Positions 26,606-33,911 of a stretch of 64,000 bases of DNA are shown piece by piece. Under the pieces are notes generated by a model. It saw only the letters and a list, made by a program, of their open reading frames with translations. It had not been told where the DNA came from and ran no database searches. Position numbers and translations under genes: made by a program. This stretch comes from JBCCFW01 sp039029535 (GTDB lineage Bacteria > Acidobacteriota > JBCCFW01), in the NCBI GenBank assembly GCA_039029535.1, contig JBCCFW010000006.1:39283-103282 (forward strand), given 5' to 3'. The stretch's first letter is position 1. Each line of letters begins with the position of its first letter.

Positions 26606-27154
26606 TCAGTCGCTCTCGAGCGCGGCGACGGCCAGGATCTGGTCCGCCTCCGGGGCGTACTCCCCGCCGATCTCGACGATGACGGGCAGGTGCCCCAGGG
26701 CCTCCTCGTCGCGCCCCAGGCCGAAGAGGGCCTGGGCCAGGAACCAGCGCGCGGGGGGAAAGCGAGGGGCCTCCGCGACGACGGCCTCGAGCGGCGCCAG
26801 GGCCTCCTGGTGACGCTGCGCCAGGACCAGGCAGACCCCGCGCAGGAGGTGCGCCTCGGTGAGGTCGGGGATCTCCGTCACGACCTCGTCGAAGGAGGCC
26901 GCGGCGGCCAGCAGCTCCTCGTCGGACTCGGCCGAGAGGTAGAGCAGGTAGGAGTCGAGGAGCGGCGCGAGACGTCCGTCCTCCCCCTGCCCGTCGGCAC
27001 CCGTGACGGCCGGATAGGGGTACTTGTCGAGCAGCGCACGTGCCCAGTCCCGGGCCGTCTTGGGCGTGCTCTCCCGACGGCAGGCCGTGGTGGCGACGCC
27101 GAGGCAGAGAAGAACGAGGGCCACGAGCCGCAGGCTCCTGGCCCCCCTCGTCAC
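26606..27154 (-). CDS. Putative TPR lipoprotein
   Basis: A 182-aa product starts at GTG 27154 with a signal peptide whose hydrophobic core LVALVLLCLGVATTAC ends in a possible lipobox Cys; the -3 residue is Thr, which is not ideal. The mature part contains at least two tetratricopeptide-like repeats, for example ASFDEVVTEIPDLTEAHLLRGVC and an Ala/Leu-rich helix pair RWFLAQALFGLGRDEEALGHL. TPR lipoproteins usually serve as scaffolds at the outer or inner membrane. The frame is open for another 68 codons upstream, but that part overlaps purC and looks like a shadow. It lies 26 bp downstream of purC. Confidence 0.65.
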   Translation of the reverse strand: MTRGARSLRLVALVLLCLGVATTACRRESTPKTARDWARALLDKYPYPAVTGADGQGEDGRLAPLLDSYLLYLSAESDEELLAAAASFDEVVTEIPDLTEAHLLRGVCLVLAQRHQEALAPLEAVVAEAPRFPPARWFLAQALFGLGRDEEALGHLPVIVEIGGEYAPEADQILAVAALESD

Positions 27155-27180
27155 GACGGCTCCGTTCCGGGAGCTAGGGC

Positions 27181-28071
27181 TCACCCGAAGTCCTGCCCGG
27201 TGAGCCGGCGGTAGGCCTCGAGGTACTTGAGCCGTGTCTGCTCGACGACGTTCTCGGGGAGACCGGGCGCCGGCGGGGTCCGGTCCCAGTCGACCTGCAT
27301 GAGGTACTGCCGGACGTATTGCTTGTCGAAGGACACCTGCGGACCGCCCGGACGCCACTGCTCCTTCGGCCAGAAGTGCGACGAGTCGGGCGAGAGCACT
27401 TCATCGGCGAGGATGGGGGTCTCCTCCTCGTCGTAAGGCAGGACGCCGAACTCGAACTTCGCATCGCAGAGCAGGAGGCCGCGCTCCTCGCAGATCTCCA
27501 TGGCGCGCGCGAAGATCTCGAGGGTGATCGCCCTCAGCTCCTCGGCGGCCTTCGCCCCGATGATCTCCACCGTCTGGTCGAAGGTGATGTTCTCGTCGTG
27601 CCCGTCGTCGACCTTGCGAGCCGGCGTGTAGATGGGCTCGGGGAGACGGTCGCCTTCCTTGAGGCCCTCGGGCAGCTCGACACCGCAGATCTTGCCGGTC
27701 GTCCGGTACTCCTCCCAGCCGGAGCCAGCGAGGTAACCGCGCGCCACGCACTCGACGGGCCACATGTCGAGCCGGTCGACGATCATCGAGCGGTCGACGA
27801 TCTGCGGGTCGTTGGCGTCGACCATCGGCGGCAGGGTCTGGTCGTCGGCCAGGTGGTTCGGGACGTCCTGGAAGACGTCCATCCAGAACTTGCTGAGCGC
27901 CGTCAGGAGCCGGCCCTTGTCGGGGATCGGCGTGGGCAAGACGACGTCGAAGGCCGACACGCGGTCGGTGGCGATGATCAGCAGCCGATCGCCGAGGTGG
28001 TAGACGTCGCGGACCTTGCCGCTGCGCATCATCGCCAGGGGCAACATCGTGTGCATCATCGCTTCGGCCAC
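27181..28071 (-). CDS. purC: Phosphoribosylaminoimidazole-succinocarboxamide synthase
   Basis: This 296-aa enzyme makes SAICAR from CAIR and aspartate in purine synthesis, using ATP. The conserved SGKVRDVYHLGDRLLIIATD (N-terminal), the MWPVECVARGYLAGSGWEEY block, DENITFDQ and the LCDAKFEFGV block are all present. GTG 28071 has AGGAGG a few bases upstream and is preferred over the open frame that extends 14 codons further. It probably belongs with gcvH and gcvT upstream: the gap to gcvH is about 72 bp. Confidence 0.93.
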   Translation of the reverse strand: MAEAMMHTMLPLAMMRSGKVRDVYHLGDRLLIIATDRVSAFDVVLPTPIPDKGRLLTALSKFWMDVFQDVPNHLADDQTLPPMVDANDPQIVDRSMIVDRLDMWPVECVARGYLAGSGWEEYRTTGKICGVELPEGLKEGDRLPEPIYTPARKVDDGHDENITFDQTVEIIGAKAAEELRAITLEIFARAMEICEERGLLLCDAKFEFGVLPYDEEETPILADEVLSPDSSHFWPKEQWRPGGPQVSFDKQYVRQYLMQVDWDRTPPAPGLPENVVEQTRLKYLEAYRRLTGQDFG

Positions 28072-28143
28072 GGGACCTCCTCTGCTTCTCTCTTCGTGCT
28101 CGAACTCGACCAAGCCGGGCGGGTCAACAAGGGAACGGCGGGC

Positions 28144-28524
28144 TCAGTCGTCCAGGAGCTTCTGGTAGTCCGCGGCGCTCATGAGCTCGGACAGCTCGTC
28201 GGTCGAGCCGATCTTGACCTTGAGCATCCAGCCCTCGCCGTGCGGATCGTCGTTGACGGTCTCGGGCGCGTCGGCCAGCGCCTCGTTGACCTCGAGGACC
28301 TCGCCCGACAGCGGGGCGTAGAGCTCGGAGACCGCCTTGACGGACTCGACCGTGCCGAACTCGGCGCCGCGCTCGAGGTTGGCGCCCGGCTCGGGCAGCT
28401 CGACGAAGACCACGTCGCCCAGGGCGTCCTGCGCGTGATGGGTGATGCCGACGGTGCCGGTGTCACCCTCGATGCGAACCCACTCGTGGTCCTTGGTGTA
28501 CTTCAGCTCTTCGGGATGCTGCAC
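28144..28524 (-). CDS. gcvH: Glycine cleavage system H protein
   Basis: The 126-aa lipoyl carrier protein shuttles the methylamine group between the P, T and L proteins of glycine cleavage. The lipoylation site is Lys63 in TVESVKAVSELYAP, which matches the ESVKA-(A/V)-S-(D/E) consensus, and HEWVR near the N-terminus is typical. It lies 24 bp downstream of gcvT, so the two are probably co-transcribed. The gcvP genes are not in the window. Confidence 0.95.
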   Translation of the reverse strand: MQHPEELKYTKDHEWVRIEGDTGTVGITHHAQDALGDVVFVELPEPGANLERGAEFGTVESVKAVSELYAPLSGEVLEVNEALADAPETVNDDPHGEGWMLKVKIGSTDELSELMSAADYQKLLDD

Positions 28525-28548
28525 GGCTGCGTTCTCCAGGACGTCCGG

Positions 28549-29679
28549 CTACTCGGCCGACGGCCGGCGGTAGAAGGGCAGGTCGACCACGCGGACCGGG
28601 AGCTCCCGACCGCGCACCTCGACGACGAGCTCGCGTCCGGTCTCCGCGACGCCCGCCTCGACCAAGGCCATCGCGATGGCCTTCTCCAACGTGGGTGAGT
28701 GGGTTCCCGAGGTCACGAGACCGACCTCGGCTCCACCCGGCTCGGCACGCACGACGTGGCCGTTGCGAGCGATGCCTCGTCCGAGCACCTCGAGCCCGAT
28801 CAGACGACGGCTCGGGCCGGACTCCTTCTCGTTCCGGAGACGCTCCGAACCGGCGAAGTCGCCCTTGCCCAGCTTGACGGTCCAGTCGAGCCCCGCCTCG
28901 ATCGGGCTGACGGTGTCGTCGATGTCGTTGCCGTGGAGGCAGAGCCCCGCTTCGAGCCGGAGCGTGTCGCGAGCGCCGAGACCGATGGGCGCGACCTCCT
29001 CCTCCGCGAGCAAGGCCTCGAAGACCGCCTCGGCCTCCGCGTTGGGCAACATGATCTCGACGCCGTCCTCACCCGTGTAGCCGGTGCGCGAGATCATCGT
29101 GAACGGCCGACCGGCAACGGTCCCCTTCCGGAGGAAGCCGAAGCTGCGCAGCTTCGCAGGACGCTTGCCCCCGTCCTCGGTCTCGAAGAGACGCTCGAGG
29201 ACGTCGATGGCCTTCGGTCCCTGCAGGGCGAGCAGGGCCTGGTCGGCGGACTGGTCGTCCAGGGTGACCGAGCCCTCGAAGCCACGCTGGGCGACGAGCT
29301 CGAGCAGGCGCTCGCGGTCCCGGTCGATGTTGGCGGCGTTGGGCACGACGGCGAAGCGCTGGTCGCCGAGCCGGTAGACCAGTAGATCGTCGATGAGGGT
29401 GCCGTCGTCGGAGAGGAGCGAGCTGTAGTGCGCCCGTCCCTTCCGGAGCTTGCCGACGTCGTTGGGCGTCGCCCACTGGAGGAGCGCCTCGGCCGACTCG
29501 CCCTCGAGGAAGAACTGCCCCATGTGGGACACGTCGAACAGGCCGGCGCTGGTGCGCACCGCTCGGTGCTCGGCCACCACGCCCTCGAACTGCACGGGCA
29601 GCTCGTGGCCCGCGAAGGGGACCATCCGCCCCCCGTGCCGCACGTGTGCTGCGTGCAGTGGCGTCTTCCTCAGCGTCAC
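28549..29679 (-). CDS. gcvT: Glycine cleavage system T protein (aminomethyltransferase)
   Basis: The 376-aa protein is full length. It begins with KTPLHAAHVRHGGRMVPFAGHELPVQF, matching the family start, and shows LFDVSHMGQ (about 47-55), SRTGYTGEDGVEIM and LGARDTLRLEAGLCLHGNDI (about 235). These regions bind tetrahydrofolate and the aminomethyl group. It transfers the one-carbon unit from H protein to tetrahydrofolate. It starts at GTG 29679. No glycine riboswitch core is readable in the 200-bp leader, which instead carries a 10-bp hairpin. Confidence 0.93.
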   Translation of the reverse strand: MTLRKTPLHAAHVRHGGRMVPFAGHELPVQFEGVVAEHRAVRTSAGLFDVSHMGQFFLEGESAEALLQWATPNDVGKLRKGRAHYSSLLSDDGTLIDDLLVYRLGDQRFAVVPNAANIDRDRERLLELVAQRGFEGSVTLDDQSADQALLALQGPKAIDVLERLFETEDGGKRPAKLRSFGFLRKGTVAGRPFTMISRTGYTGEDGVEIMLPNAEAEAVFEALLAEEEVAPIGLGARDTLRLEAGLCLHGNDIDDTVSPIEAGLDWTVKLGKGDFAGSERLRNEKESGPSRRLIGLEVLGRGIARNGHVVRAEPGGAEVGLVTSGTHSPTLEKAIAMALVEAGVAETGRELVVEVRGRELPVRVVDLPFYRRPSAE

Positions 29680-29787
29680 GCTCTGGTCACCCCGTTTGAC
29701 CCGGGGGTGAGGGGGCTGTGCCCGCGGCCCCCGGGAAGCGTCACGACGAGCTGGTCGACCACGGTGTCAACCGGCCATCGAAGACGG

Positions 29788-29813
29788 TCCGCCTCTTGCG
29801 AGGAAGAGGCGGA
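29788..29813 (-). promoter_or_regulatory. 10-bp hairpin in the gcvT leader
   Basis: TCCGCCTCTT and AAGAGGCGGA form a perfect 10-bp stem with a 6-nt loop, about 109-134 bp upstream of gcvT. A TATCCT (-10-like) sequence lies just upstream on the minus strand but has no matching -35. It could be a leader hairpin or a terminator for a transcript on the opposite strand. Confidence 0.35.
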
Positions 29814-29880
29814 GGATAGCACGGAGACCCCCGTTTCCGAGCCGAGATCGGCGTCCGTACCAACCCGAAAGTCGCCGTCT

Positions 29881-30849
29881 TCAGGAGCCGGAGGCCCAGC
29901 CCTCCAGGCTCTCGAGGAAGGCCACGAGATCGGCCGGCAAGGGCGCCTCGAAGCCGACGGGCTCCCCGGTGCTCGGGTGCGGGAAGACCAGCCGGCGAGC
30001 GTGCAGCGCCGGACGCTCCCAGCGACGGAGTAGGGCCCGGAGCCGCGGGTCGCTCACGGCCTTCCAGCGCCCCGGGCCGTAGACCTCGTCGCCCACCAGC
30101 GGGTGACCCTGGTGGGCGAGGTGGACCCGGACCTGATGCGTGCGGCCCGTCTCGAGACCGACCTCGAGCAGGGCCAGGTGACGACCGTAACGCCGCTCCG
30201 CGGCCCAGCTGCTCCTGGCCACCCGCCCTTCAGCGCTCACCCGCATCCGCGTGCGGTGCTGGGGGTCGCGGGCGATGGGGGCATCGACGCGCCCGGTCGG
30301 CGCCGGGTCGCCGTGAGCGAGGGCCAGGTAGCGCTTCTCGACACGACGGTCGGCGAAGGCCGCCGACAACTTGGCGTGGGCCGCACGGGTCCGGGCGACG
30401 ACCATGACCCCGCTGGTCCCTCGGTCGAGCCGGTGCACGAGACCCGGCCGACCGGCAGCACCGACCTCGCGCAGCCGCTCCCCCTCGTGGTGCAGCAGGG
30501 CGTTGACCAGGGTCCCTCCCGGCACGCCCGCGCCGGGATGGACGACCCTCCCCGGCTCCTTGTCGATGACGAGGAACTCGTCCTCGGCGTGGAGGACGGT
30601 GAGGGGCAGGTCCTCGGGCTCCAGCGCTCCGGGGTCGTCGGGCGGGGCGTCGAAGCCCTCGGCCAGCTCGAGGACCTCTCCCCCCTTGAGCTTCACGCCG
30701 GGCTTGAGCGCCTTGCCGTTGCGGGTGACGAGACCGTCCCGTAGACGCTGCGCGAGCAAGCTGCGGCTCAGCTCGAAGCGCTCGATGAGGAAGACGTCGA
30801 GGCGTGATCCCCGTGCCTCGATCGGCACGACGAGACGCTCCGAGCTCAC
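29881..30849 (-). CDS. rluD: RluD-family 23S rRNA pseudouridine synthase
   Basis: This 322-aa protein has an N-terminal S4 RNA-binding domain (about 14-65) and a pseudouridine synthase domain. The catalytic Asp142 lies in HRLDRGTSGVMVVART. Other family motifs include VIDKEPGRVVHPGAG and the C-terminal GRTHQVRVHLAHQGHPLVGDEVYG. RluD makes three pseudouridines in helix 69 of 23S rRNA; related RluA/RluC specificities cannot be excluded from sequence. Its GTG start overlaps the lgt stop by 4 bp. An RluD-type gene next to lspA/lgt is a common bacterial arrangement. Confidence 0.9.
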   Translation of the reverse strand: MSSERLVVPIEARGSRLDVFLIERFELSRSLLAQRLRDGLVTRNGKALKPGVKLKGGEVLELAEGFDAPPDDPGALEPEDLPLTVLHAEDEFLVIDKEPGRVVHPGAGVPGGTLVNALLHHEGERLREVGAAGRPGLVHRLDRGTSGVMVVARTRAAHAKLSAAFADRRVEKRYLALAHGDPAPTGRVDAPIARDPQHRTRMRVSAEGRVARSSWAAERRYGRHLALLEVGLETGRTHQVRVHLAHQGHPLVGDEVYGPGRWKAVSDPRLRALLRRWERPALHARRLVFPHPSTGEPVGFEAPLPADLVAFLESLEGWASGS

Positions 30850-31691
30850 GAGACCGGCACCCCCGCCTCGTCGAGCTCGGCCGCGCCGTCCGGCCCGTCG
30901 GCACCCGACGACGTGTCGTCATCGAGGGGCGTGGGCGGGTGCCGCTTCCGGGCGCAGTACACGAGGAAGATCAGGCCGATGACCATCGCGCCGATGCCGA
31001 CCACCTGCGAGGTCGAGAGCAGGTCGCCGAACCAGCGTCCGCGCGGGTCGCCGCGGTAGGTCTCGAGCCAGGTGCGGAGCGCACCGTAGGCGACCACGTA
31101 GGTCCACCAGGTCTGACCGGCGAAGCGCTGCCGCGAGAACAGCCAGAGAGCGCCGAGCATGAGCAGCAGCTCACCACCCGCCTCGTAGACCTGCACGGGA
31201 TGCACGGCGAGCCCGCCGAGCGAGTGATGCGCCACCGCGTGCTCGGAGTGATAGACCACCGCCCAGGGCAGGTCGCAGGCACGGCCCCAGCAGCAGCCGG
31301 CAAGGAAGCAGCCGATGCGACCGAAGGCATGGCCCAGGGCCAGCGCGGGCGCGCAGACGTCAGCCAGCGCGTGCAGGGGCAGGCCCTTGCGGTGCGCGAG
31401 GACGGGCGTGACGACCGCCGCCGCGAGCACGCCACCGTAGAACACGCCTCCCTGGAGGAGCAGGGCGAGCGGCTCTCGGAAGAAGTCGCTTGGCTGCTCG
31501 AACACCAGCAGCAGCTTGGCACCGAGAAGCCCCGCCAGGCAGGACCAGGCGAGGACGTCCTGCACGGCCTTCGGATCCATCCCGCGACGACGCGCCAGCT
31601 TCCCGGTCAGGGTGAGCGCTGCGATGAGCCCCAGCGCCACCATGAGACCGTAGGGAGTGGGGACGGGCAAGGGACCGAGACGGGGCCACAC
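30846..31691 (-). CDS. lgt: Prolipoprotein diacylglyceryl transferase
   Basis: This 281-aa multi-pass inner-membrane enzyme transfers diacylglycerol from phosphatidylglycerol to the lipobox cysteine. The Lgt signature is GRIGCFLAGCCWG at 124-136 (Cys in place of the Asn seen in E. coli, common in several phyla). The PTPYGLMVALG start and HPVQVYEA motif fit too. The C-terminal 30 residues are acidic and cytoplasmic-looking. The gene is coupled to rluD and lies 55 bp downstream of the unknown membrane gene that is itself coupled to lspA. Confidence 0.93.
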   Translation of the reverse strand: MWPRLGPLPVPTPYGLMVALGLIAALTLTGKLARRRGMDPKAVQDVLAWSCLAGLLGAKLLLVFEQPSDFFREPLALLLQGGVFYGGVLAAAVVTPVLAHRKGLPLHALADVCAPALALGHAFGRIGCFLAGCCWGRACDLPWAVVYHSEHAVAHHSLGGLAVHPVQVYEAGGELLLMLGALWLFSRQRFAGQTWWTYVVAYGALRTWLETYRGDPRGRWFGDLLSTSQVVGIGAMVIGLIFLVYCARKRHPPTPLDDDTSSGADGPDGAAELDEAGVPVS

Positions 31692-31746
31692 GACGAGACA
31701 TCCTGTCCGAGAGCGGGGGCGCGGCTAGGGGCGACCGCGGAGGAGA

Positions 31747-32442
31747 CTAGTCTGTCGACTCCCCCACCGTCACGCGAGTCCGACGCAAGGCCGTGACCAG
31801 CAGCAGCGCACCCCCAGCGAGAGTGGCGAGCACGGCCAGGGCGAGCCGCGGCCAGGGCGGCGGCGCCGGCAGCAGCACCGCGCCGATGAGCAGGCTGGCG
31901 CCCGTGCCGTGCAGGGCCAGCCCCGACACCTTCCCGCCGGCCCAGCGACCGCCCGCGTCCTCAGTGCCGACGGCGCTCGGATCGGGTGCGACGAGCAGGC
32001 AGCAGGCCAGGGTGAGCCCACAGCCCGCGAGCACGGCCAGGGCGGGCGAGAGGCCGACGCTCCCGGTCAGCAGTCGGAGGCCGACCCAGGCGGCGCACCA
32101 CGCGGGGAGGCCCACCGCGAGCCCGTCCAGCAGGCGCATGGGCCGTCGCGCGACGAGGGCTGCCGTCGTGACCACGGGCGTCAGGCCGATCAGCACCTGC
32201 GAGAGCGGCCAAGGGCCGGTGAGCACCCGAACCAGGGAGCCGAGCTCGAAGTCCAGGTGCCCCCGGACAGCGGCGATCACGACCACCGTGAGCAGCACGA
32301 CGGCCAGGCCGATGAGGTGCAGCCAACGGACTCGCCGAGCGAGCTTGCGCTCCCCCACGGTCCAGGCGCCGACCTCGCTGGAAAGAAGAAACGCGAGGGC
32401 GGGGATGACGCCGGCCGGCGTCGGCGCGAGCTCCAGGCTCAA
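31747..32442 (-). CDS. Uncharacterised multi-pass membrane protein between lspA and lgt
   Basis: The predicted 231-aa protein is highly hydrophobic with about six transmembrane segments (about 5-18, 28-48, 68-86, 96-112, 128-148, 176-226). TTG 32442 is the chosen start: it forms a TTGA overlap with the lspA stop, while the frame continues 50 codons further upstream only as a shadow of lspA. No family is recognised. Its coupling to lspA and position before lgt link it to lipoprotein maturation by context only. Only one short conserved-looking Arg-rich loop (ARRPMRLL) is visible. A cofactor-transport or enzyme role cannot be told from sequence. Confidence 0.6.
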   Translation of the reverse strand: MSLELAPTPAGVIPALAFLLSSEVGAWTVGERKLARRVRWLHLIGLAVVLLTVVVIAAVRGHLDFELGSLVRVLTGPWPLSQVLIGLTPVVTTAALVARRPMRLLDGLAVGLPAWCAAWVGLRLLTGSVGLSPALAVLAGCGLTLACCLLVAPDPSAVGTEDAGGRWAGGKVSGLALHGTGASLLIGAVLLPAPPPWPRLALAVLATLAGGALLLVTALRRTRVTVGESTD

Positions 32443-33071
32443 GGGGTCGTCGGGGCCGCCGTCTCGCTCGGCTCGTCCGGCGGGCTGGACGACGGCGGAG
32501 GCTCCTCGTCCAACACGGGAGACGCCTCGTCGGCGTCCTCCGTCAGCAGGAAGCTCGACAGCAGCAGGCCGCCGATGCCCGTGCAGATGCACGAGTCGGC
32601 GATGTTGAACGCCGGCCAGGACCAGTCCTGCCGGTAGAACAGCAGGAAGTCGACCACCTCACCGAGTCGGAACCGGTCGGTGAGGTTGCCCATCGCCCCT
32701 CCCACGACCAGGGCCAACGACCACTGACGCAGCCGATCGCGGTACGGGAGCTGAAGGGCGTGCCACGCCGCGAACAGCGTGACGAGCACCGGGAGCCCGA
32801 GGAAGATGACCTGACGCATCGTCTGGGAGAGCCCCTGCCCCAGGCCCCACACGCCCCCCGTGTTCACGAGGTAGGTGAGGTCGAAGAGACCGGGGATGAC
32901 CTCGCGCCGCTGGTACAGCGCGAGCTCCGAGACGATCCACGCCTTGGTGAGCTGATCGAGAGCCAGGACACCGATGACGAGCAGGCCCTGGCGCCAGCGC
33001 CGGGCCGCGCGAGCGAGCAGCCCGCCCTCGTCGGTCTGGGTGGTGCCGCTCGGCGTGTTCTCGGTGCTCAT
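32439..33071 (-). CDS. lspA: Lipoprotein signal peptidase (signal peptidase II)
   Basis: The 210-aa inner-membrane aspartyl protease cleaves signal peptides of diacylglyceryl prolipoproteins. The catalytic pair is Asp132 in GGAMGNLTDR and Asp159 in AFNIADS. Four transmembrane helices are visible. It is longer than usual (about 160-170 aa) because of a Pro/Ser/Glu-rich C-terminal tail (about 175-210) and a polar N-terminus. The membrane region uses LVNTGGVWGLG where most homologues have N-x-G-A-A/F-S. ATG 33071 is the start. Confidence 0.93.
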   Translation of the reverse strand: MSTENTPSGTTQTDEGGLLARAARRWRQGLLVIGVLALDQLTKAWIVSELALYQRREVIPGLFDLTYLVNTGGVWGLGQGLSQTMRQVIFLGLPVLVTLFAAWHALQLPYRDRLRQWSLALVVGGAMGNLTDRFRLGEVVDFLLFYRQDWSWPAFNIADSCICTGIGGLLLSSFLLTEDADEASPVLDEEPPPSSSPPDEPSETAAPTTP

Positions 33072-33195
33072 GGAGGCTCGATTCGGGAGGGACAGACACG
33101 ACGAGGGCCGCCGAGCATGCTCGACGGCCCCCGAGTCGCCACGGTCAAGTCAGCTTGCGTGAAGCCTGAGCGACCGGCGGCGTGCTGGACTCAGT

Positions 33196-33217
33196 CCTGA
33201 AGTCGGAAGACTTCAGG
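33196..33217 (-). terminator. Strong hairpin at the end of the small secreted-protein gene
   Basis: On the plus strand CCTGAAGTC (33196-33204), GGAA and GACTTCAGG (33209-33217) form a perfect 9-bp stem. The stop codon of the minus-strand gene lies inside the stem. No U-rich tract follows, so termination would be weak; mRNA protection is another possibility. Confidence 0.45.
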
Positions 33218-33683
33218 GGGAGGGGTGCTCCAGGGTCCAGTCGTCGACCGAGGTGGTCGTGGTGTTGTCGTTGAGGATGAAGTCCTCGATGTTCGCCACG
33301 AACTCACGGCGGAACTTCTTGATGATCGAGCGCGCCTCGAGCTTGGTGACTTCGCGCTCAGCGTTCTCGGTGAAGATCGCGATGTCGATGAAGCGAAGCA
33401 TGTGAACCATCGCGCCCTCGGTCAGGGTCGCGTTGGCGTCCCAACCGTCGAGCGGCTCCATGCCGAGCTGCGAGAGCGCCGCGATGGCGTTCTCGGCGTT
33501 CCAAGTCTGGCGGACGTCACGACGCATCTCCTCGACGATGAGGATGGCGAAGTAACCTTCGGTCGCGTACTCACCCTCGGCAATCGCCCGACCGAAGGTC
33601 TGGGCGGAAGCCGGGAGAGCAAGGGCCGACATGAGCGCGGTGACGGCGAGGCCGAAACCGATCTTCCGAGCTGCCTTCTGCAT
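33213..33683 (-). CDS. Small secreted protein of unknown function
   Basis: The 156-aa product has a clear signal peptide (about 1-28, ending ASA-QTF). The mature part is helical and has no cysteine. It includes charged segments (VTKLEARSIIKKFRREF) and a Thr-rich C-terminal stretch (NDNTTTTSVDDW). No family is recognised. A strong sigma-70-type promoter lies about 150 bp upstream and a hairpin at its end, so it seems to be a single, well-expressed unit between wzc and lspA. Abundant expression would fit an envelope or surface protein. Confidence 0.7.
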   Translation of the reverse strand: MQKAARKIGFGLAVTALMSALALPASAQTFGRAIAEGEYATEGYFAILIVEEMRRDVRQTWNAENAIAALSQLGMEPLDGWDANATLTEGAMVHMLRFIDIAIFTENAEREVTKLEARSIIKKFRREFVANIEDFILNDNTTTTSVDDWTLEHPSP

Positions 33684-33838
33684 CTTTTTCTTCCTTTGCT
33701 CGAGCCCTCGAGGGCCCCTTCAAGCACGGCTGAATCATTTCACGCCGCGCGATACGCCATTCGTCTCGGGGGCCGCAAGAAACGACCTTCCTCGACGCGA
33801 GGGCTGACTCGGAGGGCGTGAGCATCCCAGTCGCCGTG

Positions 33839-33868
33839 ATCATAGGAGACGGCCCGGATGCCTGTCAA
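33839..33868 (-). promoter_or_regulatory. Strong sigma-70-type promoter for the small secreted protein
   Basis: On the minus strand TTGACA (33863-33868) is followed after 18 bp by TATGAT (33839-33844), matching the consensus at 11 of 12 positions. The transcript would start near 33832, leaving a leader of about 150 nt before the gene at 33683. It is the best-matched sigma-70 promoter seen in the window. Confidence 0.7.
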
Positions 33869-33870
33869 GA

Positions 33871-33905
33871 GCCCACAAGTGCCCAGATATCAAGCACTTG
33901 CGGGC
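33871..33905 (-). terminator. Hairpin after the wzc-like gene
   Basis: GCCCACAAGTGC (33871-33882) and GCACTTGCGGGC (33894-33905) pair over 12 bp with one G-U in the minus-strand transcript and an 11-nt loop. It starts six bases after the wzc stop and ends just before the -35 box of the next promoter, so it would separate the two transcripts. No long U-tract follows. Confidence 0.5.
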
Positions 33906-33911
33906 CCGACG

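Noticed and set aside
29765..29772. TTGACA in the gcvT leader as a promoter
   Set aside because: The bases at 17-18 bp downstream (GTCGTG/TCGTGA) do not resemble a -10 box.
29680..29880. Glycine riboswitch before gcvT
   Set aside because: The conserved core of the aptamer could not be found on the minus strand.
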